Shown: piece after piece, positions 15,821-24,421 of the stretch
Layout: each line of letters begins with the position of its first letter
Position numbering within the stretch: the first letter of the stretch is position 1
Assembly: GCA_031418035.1 (NCBI GenBank)
Contig: JANOWU010000038.1
Coordinates: 1 to 64,000, forward strand
Direction of reading: 5' to 3'
DNA length: 64,000 bases
DNA from: JANOYY01 sp031418035
GTDB lineage: Bacteria > Actinomycetota > Acidimicrobiia > Acidimicrobiales > JANYDT01
Made by a program: the position numbers and the translations under genes
Notes under the pieces: model-generated
Seen by the model: the letters and a program-made list of their open reading frames with translations, nothing else
Database searches by the model: none
Told to the model about the DNA's origin: nothing

Positions 15821-16150
15821 TTAGGAACGATACGGGTCGTCGGCGGAGAGCGGATACTCCCACCAGTCATCGGGGGTTGGGTCCGGATTCGGGTCGACGA
15901 TTATGCAGTCGACCGGACATACCGGCGGCAGACACTTTCCGCAGCCCGAACACAACTCGGGAACGATGATGACGTCGAGGCCGTGGTTGAAAATGGCGCC
16001 GAATTGGGGTGGACAGTGCCGCAAACACGTATCGCAGTTGATACACGTTGCCATGTCAATCCGAAACGCCGGGTTCAGCCATTTGTCGTTGCGGACCCGG
16101 TCGCGGACACGGTCGACACGTGTTGTGCCGCGAGGGTCGTTCATACTCAT
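15821..16150 (-). CDS. 4Fe-4S ferredoxin-type protein
   Basis: A 109-residue electron carrier with two 4Fe-4S motifs: CINCDTCLRHCPPQ and CSGCGKCLPPVCPVDC. The second has extra residues before its last cysteines, and the domain ends in an acidic tail (DPNPDPTPDDWWEYP). The start at 16150 (MSMNDPRG) is chosen; the longer frame would run into repeats. TACCGT lies 7 nt upstream. The redox partner is unknown, and there is no obvious link to the pilus genes on either side. Confidence 0.85.
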   Translation of the reverse strand: MSMNDPRGTTRVDRVRDRVRNDKWLNPAFRIDMATCINCDTCLRHCPPQFGAIFNHGLDVIIVPELCSGCGKCLPPVCPVDCIIVDPNPDPTPDDWWEYPLSADDPYRS

Positions 16151-16176
16151 GGCTCGTACGGTAGTAGGGCCCGGAG

Positions 16177-16250
16177 CATCCACGCTCATCCACGCTCACC
16201 CACGCGCACCCACGCGCACCCACGCTCATCCACGCTCATCCACGCCGATC
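16177..16250. repeat. decanucleotide tandem repeat
   Basis: Seven consecutive 10-bp units of the form CACGCTCATC (variants CACGCGCACC and CACGCCGATC) start at 16181, with a partial unit before. The 10-bp period equals one helical turn. It lies between the divergent ferredoxin and SCP2-like genes, so it may affect DNA bending or protein binding there, or simply be slippage-prone DNA. Confidence 0.85.
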
Positions 16251-16363
16251 CACCCAACTTGGACGCACGTGCTGCGCCCGCACTCACCGCTGCGCAGCGT
16301 TGTTCCGGATCCAAGCTGCGAGGCATGGTCTCGTACGTTTGCGAGAACTTGTAGCGTCGGCGT

Positions 16364-16783
16364 ATGGCACAGCATGCGTTTTTGAGTTCGGGATGGATTC
16401 AGGAAGCTCGTCGGATCCGCGACGAACAACGATCGGAGATCGGTCCGCCCCCACCAATACGGATGAACCTCACGGTGACCGACGTCCCCTTCGAGACGGA
16501 GACGCTTCATGCCCACGTCGACACCACATCGGGCGTCTTGGACGTCGATCAGGATCACCTCCTCGACGCCGATGTCGTGATCACCGCCGACTACGCCACG
16601 ACCAAGTCGCTGTTCGTGGGCCAAGACCCTGCGGCGGTGATGCAAGCCTTCATGAGCGGGAAAATCCGAGTGCAGGGCGACCTGGCGAAACTCCTTGCTC
16701 TTCAAGCATCGGTGCCTACCGATGCCGAAGGGCCGGTCCGAGACGTCGCTCAAAGGATCTCGGCGATGACCGCTCCAGACTGA
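16364..16783 (+). CDS. SCP2 sterol-binding domain protein
   Basis: A 139-residue single-domain protein with the SCP2 fold: a beta region (MNLTVTDVPFETETLHAHVDT), then DADVVITADYATTKSLFVGQDPAAVMQAFMSGKIRVQGDLAKLLAL, typical of the lipid-binding half. Such proteins bind fatty acyl or sterol-like ligands in a hydrophobic tunnel. TAGCGT lies exactly 6 nt upstream of the ATG (16352-16357). No neighbouring gene defines its ligand. Confidence 0.8.
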   Translation: MAQHAFLSSGWIQEARRIRDEQRSEIGPPPPIRMNLTVTDVPFETETLHAHVDTTSGVLDVDQDHLLDADVVITADYATTKSLFVGQDPAAVMQAFMSGKIRVQGDLAKLLALQASVPTDAEGPVRDVAQRISAMTAPD

Positions 16784-16876
16784 GCAGGACCTCGGGTCGT
16801 TCGTCCAAACAGTGCTCAAGGTTCGGGGCGAAATCGACGATGACTTCTGCGCAGTGTGACTGTGCCAGGAATATCT

Positions 16877-17563
16877 ATGACCCCCGAACAAATACTCGAA
16901 CCACCGATCCAGGGCTCCTTCAGCTCGGTTGAACTCGGGCTGGTTCGCGTGACGGATTCGGTTCAGGTGCTGACCCGCCGACGCTTCCTCGCCGACCTTC
17001 TCCTGCGAACGATCCCCGCGGAACTTCCCGACGTCGCAGCTGCGACCGTTGTCGTGGTCGACGCCGTACTTCCCACCGGTGAAAAAGCCGTCGCAGATCT
17101 GGTCGCACAAGCCCGGTCGCGGGGAGACCAGGTGGTCGCGGTGTGTGCACCACCCACGCCACTCGTCGCTGCATGCTGGATCGAGTTGGGGGCCAACGCG
17201 GTCCTGACCGACGATGCCACGGTCGGAGATCTCTTCGACGTCATCGAACGGCTGCATCGAAACGAGACCGTGCTCGGTGTGTCGGTTCGAGAAGGGCTCC
17301 TCAGCCAGCTGCGGGCGAGCCGCCAAGAACGATGTGATCGCGATGCGCTCTTCGTGTCGCTGACCAAACGCGAACGAGAGGTCTTGCAGAAGCTGGCCCT
17401 CGGGGTCAGCCCGGAGGACGTTGCAAAGGCGAGTTTCGTGTCGCTGAATACCGTCCGATCTCAGATCCGTGGCATTCTCGCGAAACTCGACGTGAGTTCC
17501 GTGGTCGCCGCAGTCGCGCTGGCCTACCGCTCCGGCTGGTTGCGCGAAGAACCAACGTTCTGA
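16877..17563 (+). CDS. LuxR-type (FixJ/NarL) transcriptional regulator
   Basis: A 228-residue regulator. The N-terminal part (about 15-140) looks like a degenerate receiver or sensor domain, without a clear phospho-acceptor motif. The C-terminal domain (about 160-225) is a LuxR helix-turn-helix: LTKREREVLQKLALGVSPEDVAKASFVS and the recognition helix LNTVRSQIRGILAKLDV. It is the last gene before the Tad assembly operon on the same strand, so it is a candidate pilus regulator by position only. ATG at 16877 is preferred over the GTG at 16856 because AGGA stands 6 nt before it. Confidence 0.85.
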   Translation: MTPEQILEPPIQGSFSSVELGLVRVTDSVQVLTRRRFLADLLLRTIPAELPDVAAATVVVVDAVLPTGEKAVADLVAQARSRGDQVVAVCAPPTPLVAACWIELGANAVLTDDATVGDLFDVIERLHRNETVLGVSVREGLLSQLRASRQERCDRDALFVSLTKREREVLQKLALGVSPEDVAKASFVSLNTVRSQIRGILAKLDVSSVVAAVALAYRSGWLREEPTF

Positions 17564-17864
17564 ACGTACGTACACCTGGTTCTGCGGAACCTATGTACAC
17601 CTACTCACTGACACTCCGCAGACGTGACGGAGCTACGCCTCCACCGCTCGCGATGTGAACACGACGTTTGTCGTTGGTCGGTTCTTCACCTTTTGCTAAC
17701 AGGGTTCTGAAAAACCTCCCTTCCGACCTCAGCGCATTTCGTTGGCCAGCAAATATGTGGCTGCCACACCGTCGAAAAGAAGGATTTTCATCACCCTGCT
17801 AAAGACCCACGCCACGCGAGTCGATAGCCGGTTAGTCGTCATCAACGTGTAAACGGAGAAAACT
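17564..17864. other. intergenic region before the Tad operon
   Basis: These 301 bp separate the LuxR-type gene from cpaB. A possible terminator hairpin, TCTGCGGA/TCCGCAGA with a 26-nt loop (17581-17622), lies first. Then the conserved element at 17696-17802 follows. ACGGAGAAAAC (17853-17863) is the ribosome site for cpaB. Small frames on the reverse strand are not conserved in the second copy of the element. Confidence 0.6.
17696..17802 (+). ncRNA. conserved non-coding element, copy 1 (candidate structured RNA)
   Basis: This block of about 107 nt matches 55840-55945 in reverse orientation at about 80% identity, including a perfect 25-nt core (17709-17733). Its ends pair: CAGGGT (17700-17705) with ACCCTG (17793-17798), extended by TA/TA. 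In copy 2 the corresponding bases are different but again pair. An inner GGTT/AACC hairpin is kept. It precedes cpaB. Whether it is a leader RNA, an independent small RNA or a DNA repeat cannot be told here; strand is assigned by the better pairing. Confidence 0.5.
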
Positions 17865-18932
17865 GTGAATCGTCGCAAATTGATTGGCCTTGTGGCCGCA
17901 CTTCTCGTGGCAGGTCTGGGAACAATGTTCGTGCTGAACTCGTCGAACAAGCCTGCGCCTGCGCCAGTCGCCGCTCCAGAAGCGATGGTCAAGGTTCTGA
18001 AAGTGACGAAAGCCGTTCCGAAGGGGACTCCCGTTGCACAGCTCACGGAATTCGTCACCCAGGTTGACGTACCCGCGTCCCAACAGCAAGCCAACACGGC
18101 GACGTCGCTCGACGACCTCGTTGATAAGACCATGGTTGCGAATGCTGAACTCCTCGAAGGCGACCAGGTTTCGAAGCTGCGCTTCGAATCTGCCCAAAAG
18201 CTCAGCACGACAGACATCGTGTCGTCCGGTGGCGGCGAAGCCGAAGACCTCACGAGCCTGGTCGGTGTCTGGGTCAACCTCACGCCGCTCAACGCACTGA
18301 ACGGCAACCTCAAGCCCGGTGTCACCAAGGTTGCGGTGTTTGCGGCGTTCGAGCCCATCCCCGGCCTCGGCGCCGACCCGACGAAGGACGTGTCGACGAT
18401 GCACATCATCGCCCACAAGGTTCCCGTGCTCGACATGTATCCGCCGCAGTACATTCCGGTCGCCGCTCCTGCCGGTGGCGACCAGGCCGCTGCCGCCGCT
18501 CCACCGCTCCCGGCAAGTATTCAGGTGAAGCTCGGCGTCGATGCCGCAACTGCAGAGCGCATCATGTTCACGCAGCTCAAGGGAACGCTCGTTCTTGGCG
18601 ACGAAGGCCTTGCTGCGGACGAGAGCGGAACCAAGGTCGTGGAGCGTGGCAACATCTACGAGCCCACTCAGACGGCCACGGTGAAGTCTGCGACGAGCCC
18701 CAAGCCCGTTACCGCCGGAAGTGATCCGCTTTCTGCCGGAACGGCAAAGCCTGTCGCCGGGGCCAACCCGTCGTCCACGGTGAAGCCGGCCGCCGCGGTG
18801 GCGCCGAAGACGGTCAAGCCGGTGGCTCCGACACCCGTTGCGGGTACGCCTGCCGTCGCGCTTGCGAGTTCAAACGGCTCGGGTGGCGCAGCTACCCCGG
18901 CCGTCGTGACCCCCTCCACGGTTGCGAAGTAA
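17865..18932 (+). CDS. cpaB: CpaB/RcpC-family Flp pilus assembly protein
   Basis: A 355-residue secreted or membrane-anchored protein. An N-terminal helix (LIGLVAALLVAGLGTMFVLN) is followed by a SAF-like domain (about 42-110, KVTKAVPKGTPVAQLTEFV) and a RcpC-type domain (about 125-255). The C-terminus (about 265-355) is low-complexity Ala/Pro/Thr/Val, like a cell-wall-spanning stalk. CpaB proteins are thought to help assembly or wall passage of Flp pili. GTG start with GGAGAAAAC upstream. First gene of the cpaB-tadC run. Confidence 0.88.
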   Translation: MNRRKLIGLVAALLVAGLGTMFVLNSSNKPAPAPVAAPEAMVKVLKVTKAVPKGTPVAQLTEFVTQVDVPASQQQANTATSLDDLVDKTMVANAELLEGDQVSKLRFESAQKLSTTDIVSSGGGEAEDLTSLVGVWVNLTPLNALNGNLKPGVTKVAVFAAFEPIPGLGADPTKDVSTMHIIAHKVPVLDMYPPQYIPVAAPAGGDQAAAAAPPLPASIQVKLGVDAATAERIMFTQLKGTLVLGDEGLAADESGTKVVERGNIYEPTQTATVKSATSPKPVTAGSDPLSAGTAKPVAGANPSSTVKPAAAVAPKTVKPVAPTPVAGTPAVALASSNGSGGAATPAVVTPSTVAK

Positions 18933-18946
18933 CTCTCCGTCCTTCA

Positions 18947-18968
18947 GTCGACCGAGGAAACGGTCGAC
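18947..18968 (+). promoter_or_regulatory. perfect hairpin between cpaB and cpaE
   Basis: GTCGACCG / CGGTCGAC with an AGGAAA loop, 15 nt after the cpaB stop and about 60 nt before cpaE. No T-tract follows, so it may be an mRNA-processing or stability element that sets different levels of the two gene products rather than a terminator. Confidence 0.5.
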
Positions 18969-19031
18969 AAGCAATCAAGCCCGTATTCATCGTTACACCG
19001 GACGCAACGAACCGTCCTCGAAAGACACACC

Positions 19032-20318
19032 GTGAGCGAGACCCAGCTTTCCGAAACAGAACAGGTGACCGAGCAGGAGGTTTCATCGCCGACTGCCGTG
19101 CGGGAAATTCCTAAGGATCAAGGTGACGTTGCCCTCGTGGCTTCCCAGGTGCCGTTTGAGCAGATGATTCGTCGTTTGCTCACGGCCAACGGGGGGCCCC
19201 GGATGCACCGGTGGCCGGCGCAGGGCGACATGCCCGGCGCCGAGAACATCGGCATCGCGTTCATTGGCCCCGACCTCGAGATCGATGCGATGGCTACCCG
19301 GGCCGAGCAGATCAACCGAAGTCATCCTGGGATCTATCTCGTCCTTGTCTCGGATCCGCGCCCGGGGTTGTTCGAACGAGCACTGCGTTCAGGTGTTCGT
19401 GACGTTCTTGCGCCGAACGCCCCCGACGCTGCCGTGATCGAAGTTCTCGAACGAGGGTTTGATCACGCCAACCGGTGGCGGGCTTCGCTTCCGACGGCGC
19501 CGGCCAGTGGCGTCGGCCCTGACGGGAAGAAGGCGCGGATCATCACGATCCTTTCGCCCAAGGGTGGCGTCGGCAAAACGTTCACGGCGACAAACCTGGC
19601 GATGGCCCTGAACATGCAGGTTCCGAGCAAGGTTGCGATCGTCGACCTCGACCTCCAGTTCGGTGACGTTGCGGGCGCAATGCACCTGAGCCCCGAACAC
19701 ACCGTCGCGGACGCTGCTCGAGCGACCCAGGGTGCTCAGTCTCAGACGATGAACTCGATGGTGAAGGTCTTCTTGACTCCCCATGAATCGGGAATCTACG
19801 TGATGTGCGGACCGGACGATCCGGCCGAGGCTGACGACGTCAGCTACGAGCAGTCGGTGTCGATCACCAAGGCACTCTCACAATCATTCGAGTACGTAGT
19901 AGTTGATACGTGCGCTGGTCTTGATCCACATGCTCTTGCCGTTTGTGACGTCTCAACTGATCTCGTGTTCGTGTGTTCCGTCGACGTGTCCAGCGTTCGG
20001 TCGCTTCGTCGAGAACTCGACGCACTCGACCGCCTCGGCATGACCCATCAGACGCGGCACTTCGTTCTGAACCGATTCGACGCTCCGGGCGGTGCCCGAC
20101 CCGTCGACGTGGAAACCGCGGTCGGAATCAAAGCATCGGTGATGATCCCGGGCGATCGCAACGTTCTTGCAGCTGCCAATCAGGGCATCCCGATCACGGT
20201 GGCCGATCCCAAGTCGGCGATCTCGAGAAAGTTCTTGTCCTTCACGGATATCTTCACGGGAATTGAGTCGACTGTCGCCCCGAAACCGAAGAGCACCTTC
20301 TGGAGGCGCGCAAAATGA
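19032..20318 (+). CDS. tadZ: CpaE/TadZ-family pilus localisation ATPase
   Basis: A 428-residue protein with a degenerate receiver-like N-terminal domain (about 32-145) and a MinD/ParA-type ATPase domain (about 167-400). The deviant Walker A is SPKGGVGKTFTATNLAMAL (K177 and K182 region); VAIVDLDLQFGDVA is Walker A'. TadZ proteins mark the cell position where Tad pili are built. GTG start; the stop overlaps the tadA start (ATGA). Confidence 0.9.
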   Translation: MSETQLSETEQVTEQEVSSPTAVREIPKDQGDVALVASQVPFEQMIRRLLTANGGPRMHRWPAQGDMPGAENIGIAFIGPDLEIDAMATRAEQINRSHPGIYLVLVSDPRPGLFERALRSGVRDVLAPNAPDAAVIEVLERGFDHANRWRASLPTAPASGVGPDGKKARIITILSPKGGVGKTFTATNLAMALNMQVPSKVAIVDLDLQFGDVAGAMHLSPEHTVADAARATQGAQSQTMNSMVKVFLTPHESGIYVMCGPDDPAEADDVSYEQSVSITKALSQSFEYVVVDTCAGLDPHALAVCDVSTDLVFVCSVDVSSVRSLRRELDALDRLGMTHQTRHFVLNRFDAPGGARPVDVETAVGIKASVMIPGDRNVLAAANQGIPITVADPKSAISRKFLSFTDIFTGIESTVAPKPKSTFWRRAK

Positions 20319-21799
20319 AACTCGGTCAGCGACTGAAGGTCCAACAAACCGGTGACGTTCCTGCGCCACCCCCGCCACCTCCGGCGGAAATTCCGCACGA
20401 GCAGCAGTGGAAGTCTGCTGGGAACGCCTCGCCGGCTGCTGCAGAAGCTCCCGCCCCGTCGGCACCGCGCCTCGTTGCAGCCGGCAAGAAGGAGGACGAC
20501 AAGGTTGCACTCTCGCCGATGCAAGCGCTCAAGGAGCGCCTGCATGAGCAGCTGATGGACAAGCTTGGCGGAAAGCTGTTTGAGGGTGGCGGCACGGATC
20601 GCGAGATGCGCGCCACCGTCGTCGACATGATCACCCAGCTCCTCGGCGCCGAAGCCGTACCGCTGTCCGTCGAAGAGCGCCACAACCTGGTCGCCGAAAT
20701 CACCGATGACGTGTTGGGTCACGGTCCGATCGATCGCTACCTCAAGGACCCTTCGGTCTCCGAAGTCATGGTGAACGGCTGCTCGCCGATCTTCATAGAA
20801 AAGAGCGGCAAACTGGTCCGAACGACCGACCGCTTCTTCTCCAACGAACAGCTTCGCCGCGTGATCGAACGTATTGTCGCCAACGTCGGACGTCGTATCG
20901 ACGAGTCGTCGCCCATGGTCGACGCCCGTCTGCTCGACGGTTCTCGTGTGAACGCCGTGATTCCGCCCCTGGCGGTCGACGGTGCGTCGCTGACGATTCG
21001 TAAGTTCTCACGTGATCCACTCCAGATCCATCACCTCATCGACAAAGGTTCGCTCACTGCCGAAGCGGCCCAGCTCCTGGCCGCCTGCGTTGCCGGTCGA
21101 CTGAACATCTTGGTGTCGGGTGGAACCGGTACGGGTAAGACGACGATGCTGAATATTCTGTCGGGCTTCATTCCGTCCGACGAACGCATCGTCACCATCG
21201 AAGACGCGGTCGAACTCCAGCTTCGTCAGCCCCACGTCGTGCGCCTCGAGACACGCCCACCGAACATCGAAGGGAAGGGCGCAGTCACGATTCGTGACTT
21301 GGTGAAGAACTCACTTCGTATGCGTCCAGACCGTGTCGTGATTGGCGAATGTCGTGGCGGCGAAGCCCTGGACATGCTTCAAGCCATGAACACCGGACAC
21401 GATGGTTCGCTGTCGACCATTCACGCGAACACCCCACGAGACGGCATTGCTCGTCTCGAGACGCTCGTGCTCATGGCCGGCTTCGACCTCCCATCGTTGG
21501 CCATTCGTCAACAGATCGCCTCTGCGGTGGATCTCTTCGTGCAGATCCAGCGTTTCCGAGACGGTGGTCGTCGTGTGGTTGCGATCACCGAGGTCGAGGG
21601 CATGGAAGGTAACACGATCACGCTTTCGGACATCTTTGCGTTCGACCATTCGAATGGCGTCGACGCTTCCGGGAAGACTTTGGGACGCTTGAAGCCCACG
21701 GGCATCCGTCCAAAGTTCGCCGAGAAGCTGGCCGACCACGGAATCTCGCTCCCGTCTGACATGTTTGGGACGGCCGACATTCTTCTCGGAAGGAGATGA
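20315..21799 (+). CDS. tadA: CpaF/TadA-family pilus assembly ATPase
   Basis: A 494-residue type II/IV secretion ATPase that powers pilus extension and retraction. A Pro/Ala-rich N-terminal extension (1-65) precedes the N-domain (DDVLGHGPIDRYLKDPSVSEVMVNG, typical of CpaF). Walker A is VSGGTGTGKTTMLN (269-277), followed by the Asp box, Walker B-like RPDRVVIGECRGGEALDMLQAMNTGHDG and the His box STIHANTPRD. Overlaps tadZ by 4 nt; the TadB fusion starts one base after its stop. Confidence 0.95.
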   Translation: MKLGQRLKVQQTGDVPAPPPPPPAEIPHEQQWKSAGNASPAAAEAPAPSAPRLVAAGKKEDDKVALSPMQALKERLHEQLMDKLGGKLFEGGGTDREMRATVVDMITQLLGAEAVPLSVEERHNLVAEITDDVLGHGPIDRYLKDPSVSEVMVNGCSPIFIEKSGKLVRTTDRFFSNEQLRRVIERIVANVGRRIDESSPMVDARLLDGSRVNAVIPPLAVDGASLTIRKFSRDPLQIHHLIDKGSLTAEAAQLLAACVAGRLNILVSGGTGTGKTTMLNILSGFIPSDERIVTIEDAVELQLRQPHVVRLETRPPNIEGKGAVTIRDLVKNSLRMRPDRVVIGECRGGEALDMLQAMNTGHDGSLSTIHANTPRDGIARLETLVLMAGFDLPSLAIRQQIASAVDLFVQIQRFRDGGRRVVAITEVEGMEGNTITLSDIFAFDHSNGVDASGKTLGRLKPTGIRPKFAEKLADHGISLPSDMFGTADILLGRR

Positions 21800-21800
21800 A

Positions 21801-23486
21801 GTGAATTCGGAGTCTGTTCGAGCGCGCTCCGTCGCTCACATCGTTCGAGCCGCCGCATTCTTGATGCTCGGCTTCGTGCTCTTCGTCGTTGCCGTTGCTC
21901 CGTCGCGCAAGAGTTCTGCGCAAGCGACCGGAGCGTCACCGACCACCAAACTCGACGTTGTCATCGTCGTCGACAACTCGACGCTGTTGGCGGGCCGCCT
22001 GCTCTCCGACGTGAAGACGGCGATCAACACCTACATCGGCGCTCTGCCGCCGACGGTTCGTGTCGGCGTCATTCGCTACGGCGGGTTCCCCTCGAGCGCA
22101 ACGACCGGACTCTCCCTGAACCGAACGAGCCTCGTCGCTCGCGTTTCGGAGCTCGAACTCGAAGGCGACCCGACGCTGTTCGATGGCCTCGACCTCGGCA
22201 TCGAACAGTTTGACCTCAACTCGCTGAACAAGCGACAGATCCTGCTCGTCGGTACGGGTGTGAACCGCGGATCGACGCTCGCATTCGCCGACGTTCGTGA
22301 ACGTCTCTTTCAACGCAGCGTTGCTGTTGATGCGATCGAGGTTCGAGGCGAAAAGTTCGACACCGCAGCCATCGACGGGATCGTGGCCTCGTCGGGCGGA
22401 CGAAAGTATTCGCTCTCCGATCTCGATGGCATTCGCGGGTTGGCCAGCAGCCGAACCGAATGGGCTGTTCCGCCGGTTTACTCTCCGCCGAGCGCGGTGG
22501 CAGCTGCTCGAAAGTCTCTACTTTCATCCAAGCCAGTATTGGTTGGAGCGGTTGTGCTCCTTGCGGGGCTTGTCGCTTTCATCACGATGCGGCCGAAGAA
22601 ACTGAAGGGCTCAAAGGGTTCGAAAGGGAAGATCGATCTTCTCGGCGTTAGTGAAGTCGGCGGAAAGAAGACCAGCTCGAATGCGGTTACCGGCATTGCC
22701 GACAAACTGTCCGTGGCCGCAGACAAGGTGCTGGAAAAGCAAGGCAAGAACCGAAGCTTTGGTGCCAGTCTCGAGCGCGCAGGCATTGCGCTTCGACCCG
22801 GCGAATTCGTGATCGTCGCATTCGTAACCCTGCTTATGATCTTTGCGCTTCTTTACAAGTTCAAGGGAATCATGGTCGCCGGTATCGGCACCGGGGTGCT
22901 GTCCATATTCGGTCCGGGCAAGTACATCAAGCGACGAACGAACAAACGATCTACCGCCTTCGGAGATCAGCTGAGCGACACCTTGCAGCTTCTTTCCAGC
23001 AGCCTTCGCGCCGGTCAGGGACTCATGCAGGCCGTGGATTCGGTTGCCCGTGAAGGCGATGCGCCGGCGTCGGAGGAGTTCAAGCGAATCGTGACGGAGA
23101 CCCGACTGGGCCGTGATCTCATCGACTCACTTCGAGCCATGGCTGATCGTGTTCGCTCGGAGGACTTCAACTGGGTCATTCCGGCGATCGAGATCAACCG
23201 CGAGGTCGGTGGTGACTTGGCCGAAGTTCTCGACACCGTGGCGGCCACGATTCGTGACCGTGCCGATATTCGGCGACAGGTGAAGACGCTCTCGGCGGAA
23301 GGTCGCCTCTCGGCGTATGTGCTCATCAGCTTGCCGATCGGCATCGCGATGTTCATCAACCTGTCGAGTCCCGACTATCTCGCCGAACTCTGGAAGGCGC
23401 CCGGTCTCTACCTTGCTGTTGCCGCAGGCCTGATGATGGTCGTTGGTGCAGTCTGGCTCTTCAAGCTCTGCAAGATCGAATTCTAA
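21801..23486 (+). CDS. tadB: fusion of extracytoplasmic von Willebrand A domain and TadB platform protein
   Basis: A 561-residue protein; the GTG at 21801 has AAGGAG just upstream. A signal-type N-terminus (helix about 14-33, then SSAQA) leads to a vWA-like domain (about 50-225) opening LDVVIVVDNSTLL. The MIDAS metal motif DxSxS is incomplete: D58 and S60 are present, residue 62 is Leu. A second helix (about 245-262) and a Lys/Gly linker join it to a type II secretion F (TadB) domain with helices near 335-375 and at the C-terminus, and the core DQLSDTLQLLSSSLRAGQGLMQAV. Ordinary TadB proteins lack the vWA part. The fused domain would face outside, perhaps contacting pilus or wall. Confidence 0.88.
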   Translation: MNSESVRARSVAHIVRAAAFLMLGFVLFVVAVAPSRKSSAQATGASPTTKLDVVIVVDNSTLLAGRLLSDVKTAINTYIGALPPTVRVGVIRYGGFPSSATTGLSLNRTSLVARVSELELEGDPTLFDGLDLGIEQFDLNSLNKRQILLVGTGVNRGSTLAFADVRERLFQRSVAVDAIEVRGEKFDTAAIDGIVASSGGRKYSLSDLDGIRGLASSRTEWAVPPVYSPPSAVAAARKSLLSSKPVLVGAVVLLAGLVAFITMRPKKLKGSKGSKGKIDLLGVSEVGGKKTSSNAVTGIADKLSVAADKVLEKQGKNRSFGASLERAGIALRPGEFVIVAFVTLLMIFALLYKFKGIMVAGIGTGVLSIFGPGKYIKRRTNKRSTAFGDQLSDTLQLLSSSLRAGQGLMQAVDSVAREGDAPASEEFKRIVTETRLGRDLIDSLRAMADRVRSEDFNWVIPAIEINREVGGDLAEVLDTVAATIRDRADIRRQVKTLSAEGRLSAYVLISLPIGIAMFINLSSPDYLAELWKAPGLYLAVAAGLMMVVGAVWLFKLCKIEF

Positions 23487-23495
23487 GAGGTCCTC

Positions 23496-24392
23496 GTGCT
23501 CACTCTTCTGCTCCTCATCCCTCTCGGCGGGTTGATCTATTCGCTCGTCTTCGCCAAGAAGAAACCGAAGGTCACCGCGGCCGACATTCTCGGTGCCGGC
23601 GGCGCGGCGTCGCTTGATCTCAACGCGGCGAACCTCCAGCGTCCGCTCTTCGAGCGCATGGAGCCGTTGGTGGCGAAGCTCAAGAAGAAGACTCCCAAGG
23701 GATGGTCTGATCAGATCGAAAGCCGTATCCAGATGGCCGGTCTGTCATCGAAATGGAACGTCGAGAAGGTCTTGATCGTCAAGGTCATCGGCGGGACAGT
23801 CGGCGCTTTGCTCTCGTTCTACTTCTACTCCAAGGGCGTAAAACCCAGCCCGATGGACGTGAACTTCATCGGCATGGTGGCGTGCTTCCCGCTCGGGTTC
23901 ATGCTGATCGACGTGCAGATCAAGAACCAGGCACAAAAGCGCGGCCAACAGATCGTGCTATCACTTCCCGACATCCTTGATCAGATCACGATCGGCGTGG
24001 AAGCCGGGCTCGGCTTCGACTCGGCAATGGCTCGATCGGCGAAGTCCAACGATGGACCACTGGCTGAAGAACTCATGCGAACACTGCAGCACGTGCAGGC
24101 GGGTCTGTCCCGAGCCGAAGCTTTGCGTGGTCTTGCCCAGCGCAACAGAGTGCCCGAGCTCCGACAGTTCGTCGCCGCCATCTTGCAGGCGGAGCAGTTC
24201 GGTATTCCGATGGCTCAGGTGCTGCGTGTCCAGGCGAGCGAACAACGCCGTAAGCGTCGTCAGCGTGCCGAAGAAAAGGCGATGAAGCTTCCGGTGAAGG
24301 TTCTCTTCCCGCTGGTGCTTTGTATCTTGCCCGCACTGTTCGTTGTGCTCATCGGCCCGGCAGGCGTGCGCATCGCAACCAACAAGTTCTAA
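23496..24392 (+). CDS. tadC: TadC-family pilus assembly platform protein
   Basis: A 298-residue inner-membrane protein of the type II secretion F superfamily, partner of TadB. Helices near 1-18, 105-125, 128-150 and 270-292. The F domain core reads SLPDILDQITIGVEAGLGFDSAMARSA. GTG start 9 nt after the tadB stop. Last gene of the operon; a strong terminator follows. Confidence 0.92.
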   Translation: MLTLLLLIPLGGLIYSLVFAKKKPKVTAADILGAGGAASLDLNAANLQRPLFERMEPLVAKLKKKTPKGWSDQIESRIQMAGLSSKWNVEKVLIVKVIGGTVGALLSFYFYSKGVKPSPMDVNFIGMVACFPLGFMLIDVQIKNQAQKRGQQIVLSLPDILDQITIGVEAGLGFDSAMARSAKSNDGPLAEELMRTLQHVQAGLSRAEALRGLAQRNRVPELRQFVAAILQAEQFGIPMAQVLRVQASEQRRKRRQRAEEKAMKLPVKVLFPLVLCILPALFVVLIGPAGVRIATNKF

Positions 24393-24421
24393 GCGAACGA
24401 ATTATTCTGTCGTCGAGCGGA

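Noticed and set aside
17709..17790. A 20-codon frame on the minus strand of copy 1 of the conserved element, starting ATGAAAATCC
   Set aside because: The matching stretch of copy 2 has no start codon and a one-base length difference just there; the pairing ends fit a structured RNA or repeat better than a peptide.
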